Source: Allosaccharopolyspora coralli (GTDB lineage Bacteria > Actinomycetota > Actinomycetes > Mycobacteriales > Pseudonocardiaceae). Taken from it: 64,000 nucleotides of DNA. Shown here one piece after another: positions 1-8,779 of the stretch. How positions within the stretch are numbered: position 1 is the first letter of the stretch; each line of letters opens with the position of its first letter. Under the pieces are notes generated by a model. The model saw only the letters and a program-made list of their open reading frames with translations, had not been told where the DNA came from and searched no databases. Location of the stretch: NCBI RefSeq assembly GCF_009664835.1, contig NZ_CP045929.1, positions 3,038,001 through 3,102,000 of the forward strand. The letters run 5' to 3'. Made by a program: the position numbers and the translations under genes.

Positions 1-1138
1 ACGGGTCGGTCTCCGGCTCGTTTCGGATCCGGAAGTCGATCGGGTCCATTCCGCACTGCTCGGCCAGTTCGTCCACGGCCACTTCGAGGCCGAACATCCC
101 GGGACACTCCCCCGGCGCCCGCATCCATGTCGGAGCGGGGAGGTCGAGTTCGGCCATGCGATGCCGGATGCGGCGCTGCGGTGAGGCGTACATCGTGCCG
201 CTCGGTGCGCCGGCCTGCTCGACGTAGTCCTTGACGCGAGAGGCCGACACCGCGATGTCGTGCGAAAGGGACACCAATCGTCCACTGTGGTCCGCAGCCA
301 GCCGGAGCCGTTGCACGGTCGCCGGACGGTGTCCGACAAGGGTGAACATCTGCTGCCGCGTGACCGTGACCTTGACCGCACGGCCGGGAAAGGCCATCGC
401 GGCCAGGCCCGCCGCCACCAGAGGCGCATGCGGCAGTCCCTTGGAACCGAAACCACCGCCGACGTACGGCGAGATCACCCGGACGTGTTCGAGGCCGAAT
501 AGCGCCTCCACGGCCGATCGGGTCGCGTGTACGCCTTGGGTCGAGTCGTGCAGCGTGAGTTGGCCGTCCGCCCAGGTCGCGACGGTGGCGTGCGGCTCCA
601 TCGGGTTGTTGTGTTCCAGCGGCGTCGTGCAGGTCACGTCGACACGTGCCTGCGCGGACTCCCACGCCTCGTCGACGCCACCGGTGTCGACGTCGCTGTC
701 GATGCCCGCGTCGACGAGTCGGGAGGAATCTCCGTCCGGCAGTTCGACGTCGTGCTCGGACTCCGCGTACTCGACCCGCACCAGGTTCGCGGCTTGAGTC
801 GCCACGTGCGCGCTGCCGGCGAGCACCACGGCGACGATCTGTCCCCGGTAGGCGACCTCGTCGGACTGCAGTACCCGCATCTCGGGGTCCTCGGTGGACG
901 CCAGTGCGGGCGCGTTGTGCCGGGTGAGCACTCCGGCAACGCCCTCGACTGCTTCGGCCTCGGCGGTCTCGATCGAGGACACGCGGCCGCGCGCCACAGT
1001 GGACTGGATCAGGTGCGCGTACAGCGGTTCCGTCTCCGGCTGTTCGGCGGCGTACCGGGCGTTGCCCGTCACCTTCAGCGGACCGTCCAGCCTGCGCACC
1101 GCTGTGCCGACAGAGTCAGCGCTGCCCACCCCGGTCAT
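1..1138 (-). CDS. Molybdenum-binding subunit of an aldehyde/xanthine-type dehydrogenase (3' end outside window)
   Basis: This is the large catalytic subunit of a molybdenum hydroxylase of the xanthine dehydrogenase/aldehyde oxidase family, which hydroxylates aldehydes or N-heterocycles at a molybdopterin centre. About 379 N-terminal residues are present and the gene runs off base 1. The first residues (VRRLDGPLKVTGNARYAAE) are the typical N-terminus of the family, and YVGGGFGSKG is the molybdopterin-contact glycine loop. The catalytic C-terminal glutamate lies outside the window. The ATG at 1136-1138 overlaps the TGA of the upstream FAD subunit gene (ATGA), indicating translational coupling. 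The gene order 2Fe-2S, FAD, Mo matches PaoABC/XdhCBA-type operons. Substrate cannot be read from the sequence. Confidence 0.9.
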   Translation of the reverse strand, partial: MTGVGSADSVGTAVRRLDGPLKVTGNARYAAEQPETEPLYAHLIQSTVARGRVSSIETAEAEAVEGVAGVLTRHNAPALASTEDPEMRVLQSDEVAYRGQIVAVVLAGSAHVATQAANLVRVEYAESEHDVELPDGDSSRLVDAGIDSDVDTGGVDEAWESAQARVDVTCTTPLEHNNPMEPHATVATWADGQLTLHDSTQGVHATRSAVEALFGLEHVRVISPYVGGGFGSKGLPHAPLVAAGLAAMAFPGRAVKVTVTRQQMFTLVGHRPATVQRLRLAADHSGRLVSLSHDIAVSASRVKDYVEQAGAPSGTMYASPQRRIRHRMAELDLPAPTWMRAPGECPGMFGLEVAVDELAEQCGMDPIDFRIRNEPETDP

Positions 1139-2133
1139 CCGGAGCCCTCCTCAGCTGCCGCCAGGTCGCGCAACACGGCGACGATCGTGTTCCGGGTCAG
1201 TGCCACCTTGAACTCGTTGTGCCGCAACGGTTCCGCCGCCTCCAGTTCCGCGTCCGCGGCGGCTCGGAACGTCTCTTCGGTGGCGGGGGCGCCTCGCAGC
1301 ACCTCCTCCGCCCGGCTCGCCCGCCACGGCACGGTCGCGACACCGCCGAGGGCGATCCGCGCCGACTGCACCACGCCATCGGCGACCTCGACGACCGCCG
1401 CGACAGAGGAGAGCGCGAACGCAAAGGACGCGCGGTCGCGCACCTTCCGATAAGCAGACCGCGTGTGCGGCGACGCCTCCGGGAGGTCCACGGCCGTGAT
1501 GAGTTCACCGTGCTCCAGCACCGTGTCGTGCGACGGGTCATCCTCGGGGAGCTTGTACAACGAGTGCACTGGCAAACCCCGGTCGTGCCCGGGGCTCTGC
1601 AATCGCACGACCGCGTCGAGCGCGGTCAACGCGACGGCCAGATCGGACGGGTGCACCGCTACGCACTCCGAGGACCCGCCGAGAACGGCGTGGTCCCGGT
1701 TCCATCCGTGCAGCGCCGAACATCCCGACCCCGGCTCCCGTTTGTTGCACGGCGTCGTCAGATCCTGGAAGTACGGGCACCGGGTCCGTTGCAGCAGATT
1801 CCCGCCCGTCGTCGCCAAGTTGCGCAACTGCCCGGACGCTCCGGCGAGCAACGCCTGCGCCAGCACCGGATACCACTCCCGGATCAACGGGTCGGCGGCG
1901 AGTTCGCTGTTCCGCATCATCCCGCCGACGCGGACACCGCCCTCGGGGCGGGCCTCCACCGAGTCGAACGGCAGCCGCGTCACGTCGACCAGCATCCCGG
2001 GCTGGGCCACACCCAGCTTCATGTGGTCGACGAGATTCGTTCCCCCACCCAAGAACTGGGCGTCCGGGCGCGCGGCCACCGCCGCGACCGCGCCCCGCGC
2101 GTCGGAAGCGCGCTCGTAGTCGAACGGATTCAC
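1135..2133 (-). CDS. FAD-binding subunit of molybdenum hydroxylase, PaoB-like with extra Fe-S cluster motif
   Basis: A 332-residue medium subunit passing electrons between FAD and the iron-sulfur centres. The FAD-binding loop FLGGGTNLVDHMKLGV (about residues 27-42) and ATTGGNLLQRTRC (about 107-119) are family signatures. A cysteine-rich insertion with C119, C129, C138 and C157 follows; PaoB (YagS) of E. coli and 4-hydroxybenzoyl-CoA reductase carry an extra 4Fe-4S cluster in this region, and ordinary xanthine dehydrogenases do not. This points to the PaoB side of the family. It overlaps both neighbours by ATGA and is the middle gene of the operon. Confidence 0.92.
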   Translation of the reverse strand: MNPFDYERASDARGAVAAVAARPDAQFLGGGTNLVDHMKLGVAQPGMLVDVTRLPFDSVEARPEGGVRVGGMMRNSELAADPLIREWYPVLAQALLAGASGQLRNLATTGGNLLQRTRCPYFQDLTTPCNKREPGSGCSALHGWNRDHAVLGGSSECVAVHPSDLAVALTALDAVVRLQSPGHDRGLPVHSLYKLPEDDPSHDTVLEHGELITAVDLPEASPHTRSAYRKVRDRASFAFALSSVAAVVEVADGVVQSARIALGGVATVPWRASRAEEVLRGAPATEETFRAAADAELEAAEPLRHNEFKVALTRNTIVAVLRDLAAAEEGSG

Positions 2134-2672
2134 GCGCGCGCCTCCTCGTCCGTGCCACGCCCGGTCTCACCCCTGGCGACCTCGGCGAGCGCCGCCACGA
2201 TTCCGGTGTAGGCACCACACCGGCACAGATTGCCGCTCATCCGCTCCCGGATCTCCTCTTCGTCGAGCTCGATGCCTGCCCGCAGGTCCTCGGTGACGTG
2301 GCTGGGCCATCCGGCCTTCGCCTCGTCGAGCATGCCGATCGCCGAGCACACCTGCCCGGGCGTGCAGTATCCGCATTGGAATCCGTCGTGTTCGACCAGC
2401 GCCTCCTGCACCGGGTGCAGGTCGTCGCCGTCGTGGACACCGTCGGCGGTGACCACTTCGGACCCGTCCTGGGCCACGGCGAACGTCAGGCAACTGGTGA
2501 CTCGTCGCCCGTCGAGCAGCACCGTGCAGGCTCCGCACTGCCCGTGATCGCAGCCCTTCTTCGGCGAAGTCACCCCGAGCGTCTCGCGCAACGCGTCCAA
2601 CAACGTCGTCCGGGTGTCCACCGATAGCGTCCTGCGCCCACCGTCGACGGTCAGATCGATCTGGTTCTCCAT
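2130..2672 (-). CDS. 2Fe-2S subunit of molybdenum hydroxylase
   Basis: Small electron-transfer subunit of 180 residues with two 2Fe-2S clusters. The plant-ferredoxin-like cluster uses C41, C46, C49 and C61 (CDHGQCGACT...C), and the second uses C100, C103, C150 and C152 (CGYC and CRC). I chose the ATG at 2672 because GGGAGG lies a few bases upstream and the family N-terminus begins there; upstream in-frame codons give an arginine-rich, non-conserved extension. No twin-arginine signal is visible, unlike E. coli PaoA, so this enzyme is predicted to be cytoplasmic. It is the first gene of the operon. Confidence 0.92.
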   Translation of the reverse strand: MENQIDLTVDGGRRTLSVDTRTTLLDALRETLGVTSPKKGCDHGQCGACTVLLDGRRVTSCLTFAVAQDGSEVVTADGVHDGDDLHPVQEALVEHDGFQCGYCTPGQVCSAIGMLDEAKAGWPSHVTEDLRAGIELDEEEIRERMSGNLCRCGAYTGIVAALAEVARGETGRGTDEEARA

Positions 2673-2800
2673 CACGCCTCCCGGCCCCACTGTGCACCCC
2701 TGACGATGACGGCTCAACGACACCCACCACGTGTAGGGGTTCTCGTCGTCGGGTAACCGGCGGGTGATCCATGACAACGCTCGTCGACAGGGAGGCAACG

Positions 2801-3334
2801 ATGTCCTGGTCCCCCGCAACCGCTCTCGCCACCGCCGACGACACCCGGATCGTCGAATCCGTGGAGCTGCCGGTACCACGCGCCACGGTGCGCGAGGAAC
2901 TCAAGGAAACCGCCACCCTGACCGCCACCGTGCCGGGGCTGCGTCGAGTGCAGTGGCGCTCCCCACGGTGGATGCGCTGCGAGATCGACCTGCCTGGGCT
3001 ACCGCACGTGCACGATCTCCGGATCGAGAGCACGGCGTCGCGGTCGTTCGTCGCTTGGCACAGCGAGACGCCGCCGAAACATCAGGCACGGCTCGATCTC
3101 ACGCCCCTACGGGACCGAACCCGGCTGACACTGCGCATCCGTGTCGGCAACCAGAGCACGGCATCGCCGGAACAGCTCACGCTGCTCATGCGGGAGTTCC
3201 TGTTCAATCTCCGCAGCCGCCTTGAAACGAGCAGCGGCGTTCCACCGCGCGCCGGGCACGATCCGTTGCTGCACACGGGACTGAAGGTGCCGCCGGACGG
3301 CAAGCAACGAAACCAGAGCCCGACAGGATCCTGA
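2801..3334 (+). CDS. SRPBCC/CoxG-like small protein of unknown function
   Basis: A 177-residue soluble protein transcribed divergently from the molybdenum hydroxylase operon. The alternation of short beta strands and the pattern ELPVPRATVREELK...VPGLRRVQW resemble the START-like SRPBCC fold used by polyketide cyclases and CoxG proteins, the latter often found beside molybdenum hydroxylases. This assignment rests on pattern resemblance only. The start at 2801 is preferred over an ATG at 2771 because GGAGG sits 5 bases upstream. There is no signal peptide or membrane segment. The C-terminus is charged and rich in G/P/S, probably disordered. Confidence 0.6.
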   Translation: MSWSPATALATADDTRIVESVELPVPRATVREELKETATLTATVPGLRRVQWRSPRWMRCEIDLPGLPHVHDLRIESTASRSFVAWHSETPPKHQARLDLTPLRDRTRLTLRIRVGNQSTASPEQLTLLMREFLFNLRSRLETSSGVPPRAGHDPLLHTGLKVPPDGKQRNQSPTGS

Positions 3335-3359
3335 GAGCTCCTGTCAGAAGGTGGTGCTC

Positions 3360-3425
3360 GGTGGGTCGGGTAGCGGAACCTCAGCGCCCTCCTCGCTGCG
3401 GGATCGCTTTCTCGAGTAGCCACCT
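3360..3425 (-). repeat. Family 2 intergenic palindromic element, short copy (reverse orientation)
   Basis: Lies between two convergent genes. Read on the minus strand, 3391-3360 matches 11281-11312 with one mismatch over 32 bases (GAGGGCGCTGAGGTTCCGC followed by ACCCGACCCACC). The adjoining GCTGCGGGATCG and TCGAGTAG blocks match the inner part of the long family 2 copies at 26.2 and 48.3 kb. Confidence 0.6.
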
Positions 3426-3434
3426 ACGAACTCA

Positions 3435-3959
3435 TCACTCGGCGTGTTTGCCGCCGCTCGGTGAGCCGCCGAGACCGCTCAAGAGCTTGTCCCACACGGC
3501 CGGGTCCACCTCATCGGGCTGATCGGCCCACCGGGCCGCCTCGGCGGACGCCCGACGCTCCCGCTTCGGGAGCGGCACGGCGGAGGCGGCCTGCTGGCCC
3601 GGCAGCGGTACCTCGCACCACACCAACGGCGCGCCGGTACGGCCGGAGTCGACGCCGGTACGCCCTTCCTCGAGGTCCGGGGCCGTCTCCGGGCAACGCG
3701 CCGAGGGATCCCGCTCCACCTCGACGACCAACGAGCCACCCGCCAACCGCAGGCGCACGGTGAGCATGCCCGGCGTGGTCGAGTCGGCGTCGTCCACGGC
3801 TCCCTGCACCAGCGCGCCGGACACGGACGTCGCGACCGACGTGAGGTCACGCAGCGACCATTCCGCGAGGGTGAACCGGACGAACATCTCGGCGCAGCTC
3901 ACCGCCGTGGGAAGCGCGATGAGCTGCAGGTCGTCGAACTGCGCGGTCTGATTGTCCAC
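3435..3959 (-). CDS. Anti-sigma-factor/ATPase-like regulatory protein
   Basis: About 174 residues. The region ALPTAVSCAEMFVRFTLAEW and the later VRLRLAGGSLVVEVERD resemble the N-terminal half of small HATPase_c regulators (SpoIIAB/RsbW-like) common in actinobacteria. The nucleotide-binding glycine motifs are not clear, so it may be a degenerate or non-ATP-binding member. The C-terminal 50 residues end in WDKLLSGLGG, a short motif that could mediate binding. An ATG at 3965 directly abuts GGGAGG, leaving no spacer; the GTG at 3959 has a 6-base spacer and is preferred. Confidence 0.6.
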   Translation of the reverse strand: MDNQTAQFDDLQLIALPTAVSCAEMFVRFTLAEWSLRDLTSVATSVSGALVQGAVDDADSTTPGMLTVRLRLAGGSLVVEVERDPSARCPETAPDLEEGRTGVDSGRTGAPLVWCEVPLPGQQAASAVPLPKRERRASAEAARWADQPDEVDPAVWDKLLSGLGGSPSGGKHAE

Positions 3960-4192
3960 CTGCATCCTCCCGTCGTACCCGTCGGCATCCGGCCGGGCGC
4001 GATCGCGGTCGGTCTCCACTCGCCTCCGGCGGCATCGGCGGCCGCGAGGGGCACTCAGGTCCCGGATCGTACCCAACCGGAACCCGGCCGTTCCAGCACC
4101 GGCCAGGCCCGGTACGGGCCTCACCACTGTCGAGCGACACGGCGTGACACGGTGAGTGCTCTCGGCGACCATCGAAGTTCGAAGTGGACGGT

Positions 4193-5065
4193 TCAGTTCG
4201 CGCGGTCGACGTGGCGCATCGCGAAGTCCGCGACCAGCTCGGGCTGAGTCCGGGGCAGCCAGTGACTTCCGGCGACGTGCTCGACGTGCAGGTCCCGCAC
4301 CCACGCACCGATGTCGGTCTGCAACGGGACGCCGACGAAGGCGTCGTTCGTCGGCGCCACTACCTGGACCGGAATCGTCACCTCGCGTGCACCGTGTGCG
4401 ACCGCACGGCCGCCGATGTTCGCCCGATACAACTCCAAGCCGGACACGAGATCGTCAACGGCGCGCGGCACGGGCGCGGCGTCGCGTGCCCGTCGATCAT
4501 GCCGGTCGAGCATCCAGCCGATCACTCCGCGCCGCGCCAACCACTCGGGCACCACCGGGGCACGGAACAGAGCGATGTAGGCCGAGGACGCCGATTGCGT
4601 GGCCAGCTCTGCCAACGCCCTCGGCGACGTACTGCGGCGCCGCCGGAAGAACTCCGGCACGTGCGCCAGCGAGGGGCCCGAGATCGACGTGAAGGTACGC
4701 ACTCGCTGTCTGGTCGGATCGTTGCTCACGAAATACCAGGACTGGATCGAGCCCCAGTCGTGCGCCAGCAGATGAACCGGGGCGTCCGGACTCACCCTGT
4801 CCAGGATCACGGCGAAGTCGTCCTGCAGCTGTTCGAGCCGATAGGCCTCCCGCTGCGTCGGATGTCCGGACTGGCCCGCACCCCGCACGTCGTAGGTGAC
4901 CACGTGGAAACGTTCCGCCAACCGACCGACTACCCCGTTCCACAGTTCGTGATCGTCGGGATAGCCGTGCACGCACACCACGGTCGGCCGCTGTGGGTCT
5001 CCGTGCTCTTGGACCGCCAGTTCGACGCCGTCGCGTGCCCGGGCGGAAGTGTGTCTCTCGGACAC
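4193..5065 (-). CDS. Alpha/beta hydrolase, epoxide-hydrolase-like (EphD hydrolase-domain type)
   Basis: 290-residue alpha/beta hydrolase. VCVHGYPDDHELW gives the oxyanion loop, LLAHDWGSIQSW the nucleophile elbow with aspartate (HDWG) rather than serine, and AGSHWLPRTQP the catalytic histidine. An aspartate nucleophile is the signature of epoxide hydrolases and haloalkane dehalogenases, so hydrolysis through an alkyl-enzyme ester is expected. It resembles the N-terminal hydrolase domain of EphD-type proteins without the attached SDR domain. It is divergent from the MFS gene, with about 125 bases of shared promoter region. Confidence 0.85.
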   Translation of the reverse strand: MSERHTSARARDGVELAVQEHGDPQRPTVVCVHGYPDDHELWNGVVGRLAERFHVVTYDVRGAGQSGHPTQREAYRLEQLQDDFAVILDRVSPDAPVHLLAHDWGSIQSWYFVSNDPTRQRVRTFTSISGPSLAHVPEFFRRRRSTSPRALAELATQSASSAYIALFRAPVVPEWLARRGVIGWMLDRHDRRARDAAPVPRAVDDLVSGLELYRANIGGRAVAHGAREVTIPVQVVAPTNDAFVGVPLQTDIGAWVRDLHVEHVAGSHWLPRTQPELVADFAMRHVDRAN

Positions 5066-5190
5066 GGTGGACCTCCTCGAACGTGATCGACGCGGTGATT
5101 CTGCCTGCGACAGAAATCGTTGTGGCTACTTGAACGTTTCTGAGTACCGTGGCGCCCGATCTCTCGCCCGCTCGTCCCACCGGAGGTTTC

Positions 5191-6390
5191 GTGCCCACCG
5201 AGCTCTCGCTCGAACGGTCCACGGTGCTGCGTGCCCGCAACGCCGTAGCGCTGGTCTTTTTCGTTAACGGGTTCTCGATGTCGTCATGGGCTTCCCGGCT
5301 GCCCGAAGCACGGGACCTGCTCGGACTGACTCCCGGGCAGGTCGGCACGTTGCTGTTGGCCATGTCCGGCGGGGCGATGGTCGCGATGGCCGGCGCGGGC
5401 ACGCTCGCGCACCACTTCGGCTCGGCGAGGGTCGTCGGTACCGGAGCGATCCTGGCAGGCGCCGCACTCGCCGTCCTGGCGCTCGGGACGAGCGTGGCCG
5501 CGTCGGTGTGGGTGACCGCGCTCGGCATGGTCGGGGTCGGCCTCGCCGTAGGTGTGTGGGACGTGGCGATGAACGTCGAAGCCGCGTCCGTCGAGCACCG
5601 GCTCGGCTACACGATCATGCCCCGCTTCCACGCCGGGTTCAGTCTCGGCACGGTCCTCGGAGCTGCTGTCGGTGCTGCCGCCTCCGCCGCCGGTGTTTCC
5701 GTCGCGCCGCACCTGCTCGCCGCCGCGGTGGTCGTCGCTGTGCTGCCACCGCTGGCGGTCGGCTCGTTCCTCGCACCCGAGCGCGAAGCCGCGGACACCG
5801 TCGAGGGCACACCGCAGGCCGCAGGGCAACTCGCGCGCACGTGGAAGGAGCCGCGCACGCTGCTCATCGGACTCATGGTGCTCGCACTCGCGCTCACCGA
5901 AGGCACCGCGAACGACTGGCTGGCGCTCGCGATGGTCGACGGGCACCAGGTGCCGCCCTGGGTCGGCGCCACGACCTTCGCGGTGTTCCTCACCGCGATG
6001 ACGCTCGGCCGGTTCGTCGGAACTCACCTGCTGGACCGCTACGGCCGGGTCCTGGTGCTGCGCACGACGATGACCCTCGCGATCGTCGGCGTGTTGATCA
6101 CCGTCCTCGCCGAGCCACTGCCGTTGGTTGCGTTCGGGGTCGTGTTGTGGGGCCTCGGTGCCTCGCTCGGGTTCCCCATCGGCATGAGCGCCGCCGCCGA
6201 CGACCCGGATCGTGCCGCACCGCGCGTGAGCGTCGTCTCGGCCATCGGCTACACCGCGTTCCTCGCCGGCCCGCCCGTGCTCGGGTACCTCGGCGATCAC
6301 TTCGGGACGCTGCAGGCCCTCCTGCTCATCGCGATCCTGCTGGTGCCCTCGCTGTTCGCGGTGTCCGCAGCGCGTCCGCCACGGACGTGA
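5191..6390 (+). CDS. MFS transporter, YbjJ-like
   Basis: 399 residues with about 12 hydrophobic segments. The N-terminus RNAVALVFFVNGFSMSSWAS followed by RLPEARDLLGLTPGQVG is characteristic of the YbjJ-like branch of the major facilitator superfamily. Substrate unknown; an export role is plausible. The GTG at 5191 has GGAGG 5 bases upstream and is preferred to the in-frame codon at 5149. Confidence 0.85.
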   Translation: MPTELSLERSTVLRARNAVALVFFVNGFSMSSWASRLPEARDLLGLTPGQVGTLLLAMSGGAMVAMAGAGTLAHHFGSARVVGTGAILAGAALAVLALGTSVAASVWVTALGMVGVGLAVGVWDVAMNVEAASVEHRLGYTIMPRFHAGFSLGTVLGAAVGAAASAAGVSVAPHLLAAAVVVAVLPPLAVGSFLAPEREAADTVEGTPQAAGQLARTWKEPRTLLIGLMVLALALTEGTANDWLALAMVDGHQVPPWVGATTFAVFLTAMTLGRFVGTHLLDRYGRVLVLRTTMTLAIVGVLITVLAEPLPLVAFGVVLWGLGASLGFPIGMSAAADDPDRAAPRVSVVSAIGYTAFLAGPPVLGYLGDHFGTLQALLLIAILLVPSLFAVSAARPPRT

Positions 6391-6412
6391 AGACCCGATC
6401 ACCGGCAGACAC

Positions 6413-7069
6413 TCAGGCTGGATGGGTGAGGGCGACGGCGAGCGTGCCGTTGGACGTGATCCAGCGGCCGCTGAAGGCGGCGACTTCGATGCCGTCCACC
6501 ATCGGCGCAGGCACGCGCAGTTCCACGTCCACTCGGTCGTGACGGTGGTCGAGTCGCACCCGCGCGTCCTCGAACCCGAGCCAGCTACCGGTCATCGGGA
6601 ACCATGTCTTGTACACGGCTTCCTTGGCGCAGAACAGCAAGCGGTCCCAGTGCACCGCCGTCCCGACGCGCGCGAGCTCGTCGAGCATCTCCCGTTCCTC
6701 GTCGAGCGCGACCACCCGCAGCACGCCGTCGGGCAGCGTTCGATGCGGCTCGGCGTCGATCCCGACCGAGCGCAGGTCCGTGCGCCGCGCGACCGCCGCC
6801 GCGCGGTAGCCCTCGCAGTGCGTGAGGCTGCCGACGACACCGTCGGGCCACTGCGGCGCGCCGCGTTCCCCTCGCGGGATCGCCACAGCCGGCCAGCCCA
6901 ATCCGGCCAGCGCGAGGTGTGCGCAGTGCCGAGTCGTGGTGAACTCCGCCCGACGGCTGGCGACGGCGCGCGCGACGGCCTCGTGCTCGGCATCGAGGAG
7001 CGCGGCCTCCGGCGGATCGTGGTCCAGCTCCCGTGCGACCACGCACTCCGGCAGTATCCGTTCGATCAC
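6413..7069 (-). CDS. 4'-phosphopantetheinyl transferase (PptT/EntD type)
   Basis: 218 residues. Transfers the phosphopantetheine arm of CoA onto carrier proteins of polyketide, peptide or siderophore synthases. The family motifs are plain: SLTHCEGYRAAAVA, the metal-binding GIDAEPHR, and FCAKEAVYKTWFPMTGSWLGF with the catalytic glutamate and lysines. Length and layout match the PptT/EntD class. No carrier-protein synthase lies in the window. It is followed downstream of its neighbour's end by about 40 bases, on the same strand as the GGDEF gene. Confidence 0.93.
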   Translation of the reverse strand: MIERILPECVVARELDHDPPEAALLDAEHEAVARAVASRRAEFTTTRHCAHLALAGLGWPAVAIPRGERGAPQWPDGVVGSLTHCEGYRAAAVARRTDLRSVGIDAEPHRTLPDGVLRVVALDEEREMLDELARVGTAVHWDRLLFCAKEAVYKTWFPMTGSWLGFEDARVRLDHRHDRVDVELRVPAPMVDGIEVAAFSGRWITSNGTLAVALTHPA

Positions 7070-7109
7070 TCTGCTCGTCCCATGTCGACGCGGAGACTAC
7101 CGCGGACGA

Positions 7110-8636
7110 TCATCGACGCTCGCGCGTCGCGACGGCGATCGTCTTCTTCGCCAACATCTCGCGATCGGCCGTCGTCAGCGCCTCCTCGACGTCGTCGGCG
7201 CCGCTGAGTTTCGCCCAGCCGACGGTCGCCGACACCGGCGTACCGGGGACGAGCGCCTCCCAGTCCTCGTCGAGCACGGCGGCGGCGATACGCTCCCCGG
7301 TCGCCTGCGCGGTCGCCAGGTCTGTGTCCGGCAGGACGACCACGAACTCGTCGCCGCCGTAGCGGGCCACGAAGTCACCGCGCCGCACCGCACGGCCGAC
7401 CACCGCCGCGAGCCGTTGCAACACGAGATCGCCACCGGAGTGGCCGTGCACCGTGTTCACGGTCTTGAAGTCGTCGAGGTCGATGATGCCCAGCGCGGCG
7501 CCCCGGATGTCGTCGACATCCGCCGTCACGCGCCGGTGGAAGTGCCTGCGGTTCGGCAGGCCGGTCAGCGGGTCCGTGAGCGCTTCGGACGCGTACCGGT
7601 CGACCATCCGCCGCAGCGCCTCGTGGTCGAGCTGGGCTCGGGTGCCGTCGACCAGCCGGTCCCGCAGCGTGTCGGTCACCTCGGTGGCCAACCGCACGGT
7701 CTGCCTGTTGACCGCCAGTGCCTCGCCGAGCTCTCCCCTCGCCTGGTGCGCCAACGCCCGGACGCGGTGGATCTCTGCCGCGCCAAGGGTGTACGAGTGG
7801 ACCCGGCGACCGGCGAGTCGCGCCAGCGCACCGGCGGGGTCGCCGTCCACGATCGCGACGCTCGCCCGGCCGAGCAGTCGCAGGTCGTCGAGCTCGAACC
7901 CGGGCGCCTCCGTTGCGAGCAGCTCGCGCTCGACGGTCACGTCCTCGCCGAGCAGAGCCAGTCGCGCCGAGGCGTAGGCGTAGTACAGCCGTTCGGCGCA
8001 CCACAGCTCCGCCGGATTCGTCCGCCGCGACCACGTCCGCAGCACCTCGCGCAGCATCCGGACGCATCCGTCCTGATCACCCCGGTGGTCGAGGGAGACG
8101 GCACAGCGCACGGCGACTTCCGGCAGCGCATGGTCGAAGGTCTGCATCCCGAGTGCTCGCCCGAGCAGGTAGCCGCGTTCGGCGGCCTCCATCGCCTGCC
8201 CGTGAAAGCCCGCGAAGGAGTACGACACCGCGAGGTTGTGCCACGCGTCGACGGCTTCCCTCTCCGGCTTGTCCACCAGCTCCAGGTACCGGGCGGCCTG
8301 CACGAGGTGGCGTAGGCACCGTTCCATCGAACTGTGCAGCGCGAACGGTGCGGCCAGCGCGTGCACACCACCGAGCAGCGCGTACTCGTCCAGGCCGCCG
8401 AGGATCTCGAAGGCGTGGTCGAGCACCGGCGGGAACTGGTCGATCCGCCCGAGGTTGTGCAGCCATCCCAGCTTGAGCATGAGAGCGCGTCCGCTGACCT
8501 TCGAGTTCGGTGCCCGTTCGGCGAGTGCGGTCGCGGCCGCGATGGCACCTTCCTCGTCGCCGTTGCGCCCGAGGGTGCGGATCTCGTCGAACACCGACTC
8601 GAAGTCGCCTTCCAGGGGTGTTCCCGTCACCTCCAT
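7110..8636 (-). CDS. TPR-repeat diguanylate cyclase (GGDEF)
   Basis: 508-residue soluble protein with no membrane segment. Residues about 15-330 are helical and TPR-like (for example AWHNLAVSYSFAGFHGQAME). The C-terminal GGDEF domain begins at TDPLTGLPNRRHF and contains the intact catalytic RYGGDEFVVVLP near residue 427. RRGD, ending five residues before GGDEF, fits the RxxD product-inhibition site, so an active, feedback-inhibited c-di-GMP synthase is predicted. No EAL domain is present. The start at 8636 follows AAGGAG; a GTG two codons inside is also possible. The region upstream of 8636 is intergenic and rules out the longer frame. Confidence 0.9.
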   Translation of the reverse strand: MEVTGTPLEGDFESVFDEIRTLGRNGDEEGAIAAATALAERAPNSKVSGRALMLKLGWLHNLGRIDQFPPVLDHAFEILGGLDEYALLGGVHALAAPFALHSSMERCLRHLVQAARYLELVDKPEREAVDAWHNLAVSYSFAGFHGQAMEAAERGYLLGRALGMQTFDHALPEVAVRCAVSLDHRGDQDGCVRMLREVLRTWSRRTNPAELWCAERLYYAYASARLALLGEDVTVERELLATEAPGFELDDLRLLGRASVAIVDGDPAGALARLAGRRVHSYTLGAAEIHRVRALAHQARGELGEALAVNRQTVRLATEVTDTLRDRLVDGTRAQLDHEALRRMVDRYASEALTDPLTGLPNRRHFHRRVTADVDDIRGAALGIIDLDDFKTVNTVHGHSGGDLVLQRLAAVVGRAVRRGDFVARYGGDEFVVVLPDTDLATAQATGERIAAAVLDEDWEALVPGTPVSATVGWAKLSGADDVEEALTTADREMLAKKTIAVATRERR

Positions 8637-8729
8637 CGCTCCTTCGGACGCACGGTGTGAGCGCTCCGATAGTGCCACGACCGAGTGACACGCGCACTCA
8701 TGTCGCCCACAGTGAGCAGATGAAAAGCT

Positions 8730-8773
8730 GCGTGAGCCTTTGTGGTGGCTATGACAACCAAAAAGGCTCACGC
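8730..8773. terminator. Long imperfect inverted repeat, probable terminator
   Basis: GCGTGAGCCTTT at 8730 pairs with AAAGGCTCACGC ending at 8773, and the inner GGT...ACC bases also pair, giving a 44-base hairpin. It sits downstream of the DUF3040 gene (minus strand, ends 8780) and upstream of the GGDEF gene, where a terminator for the former would be expected. Confidence 0.55.
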
Positions 8774-8779
8774 TCCTTG

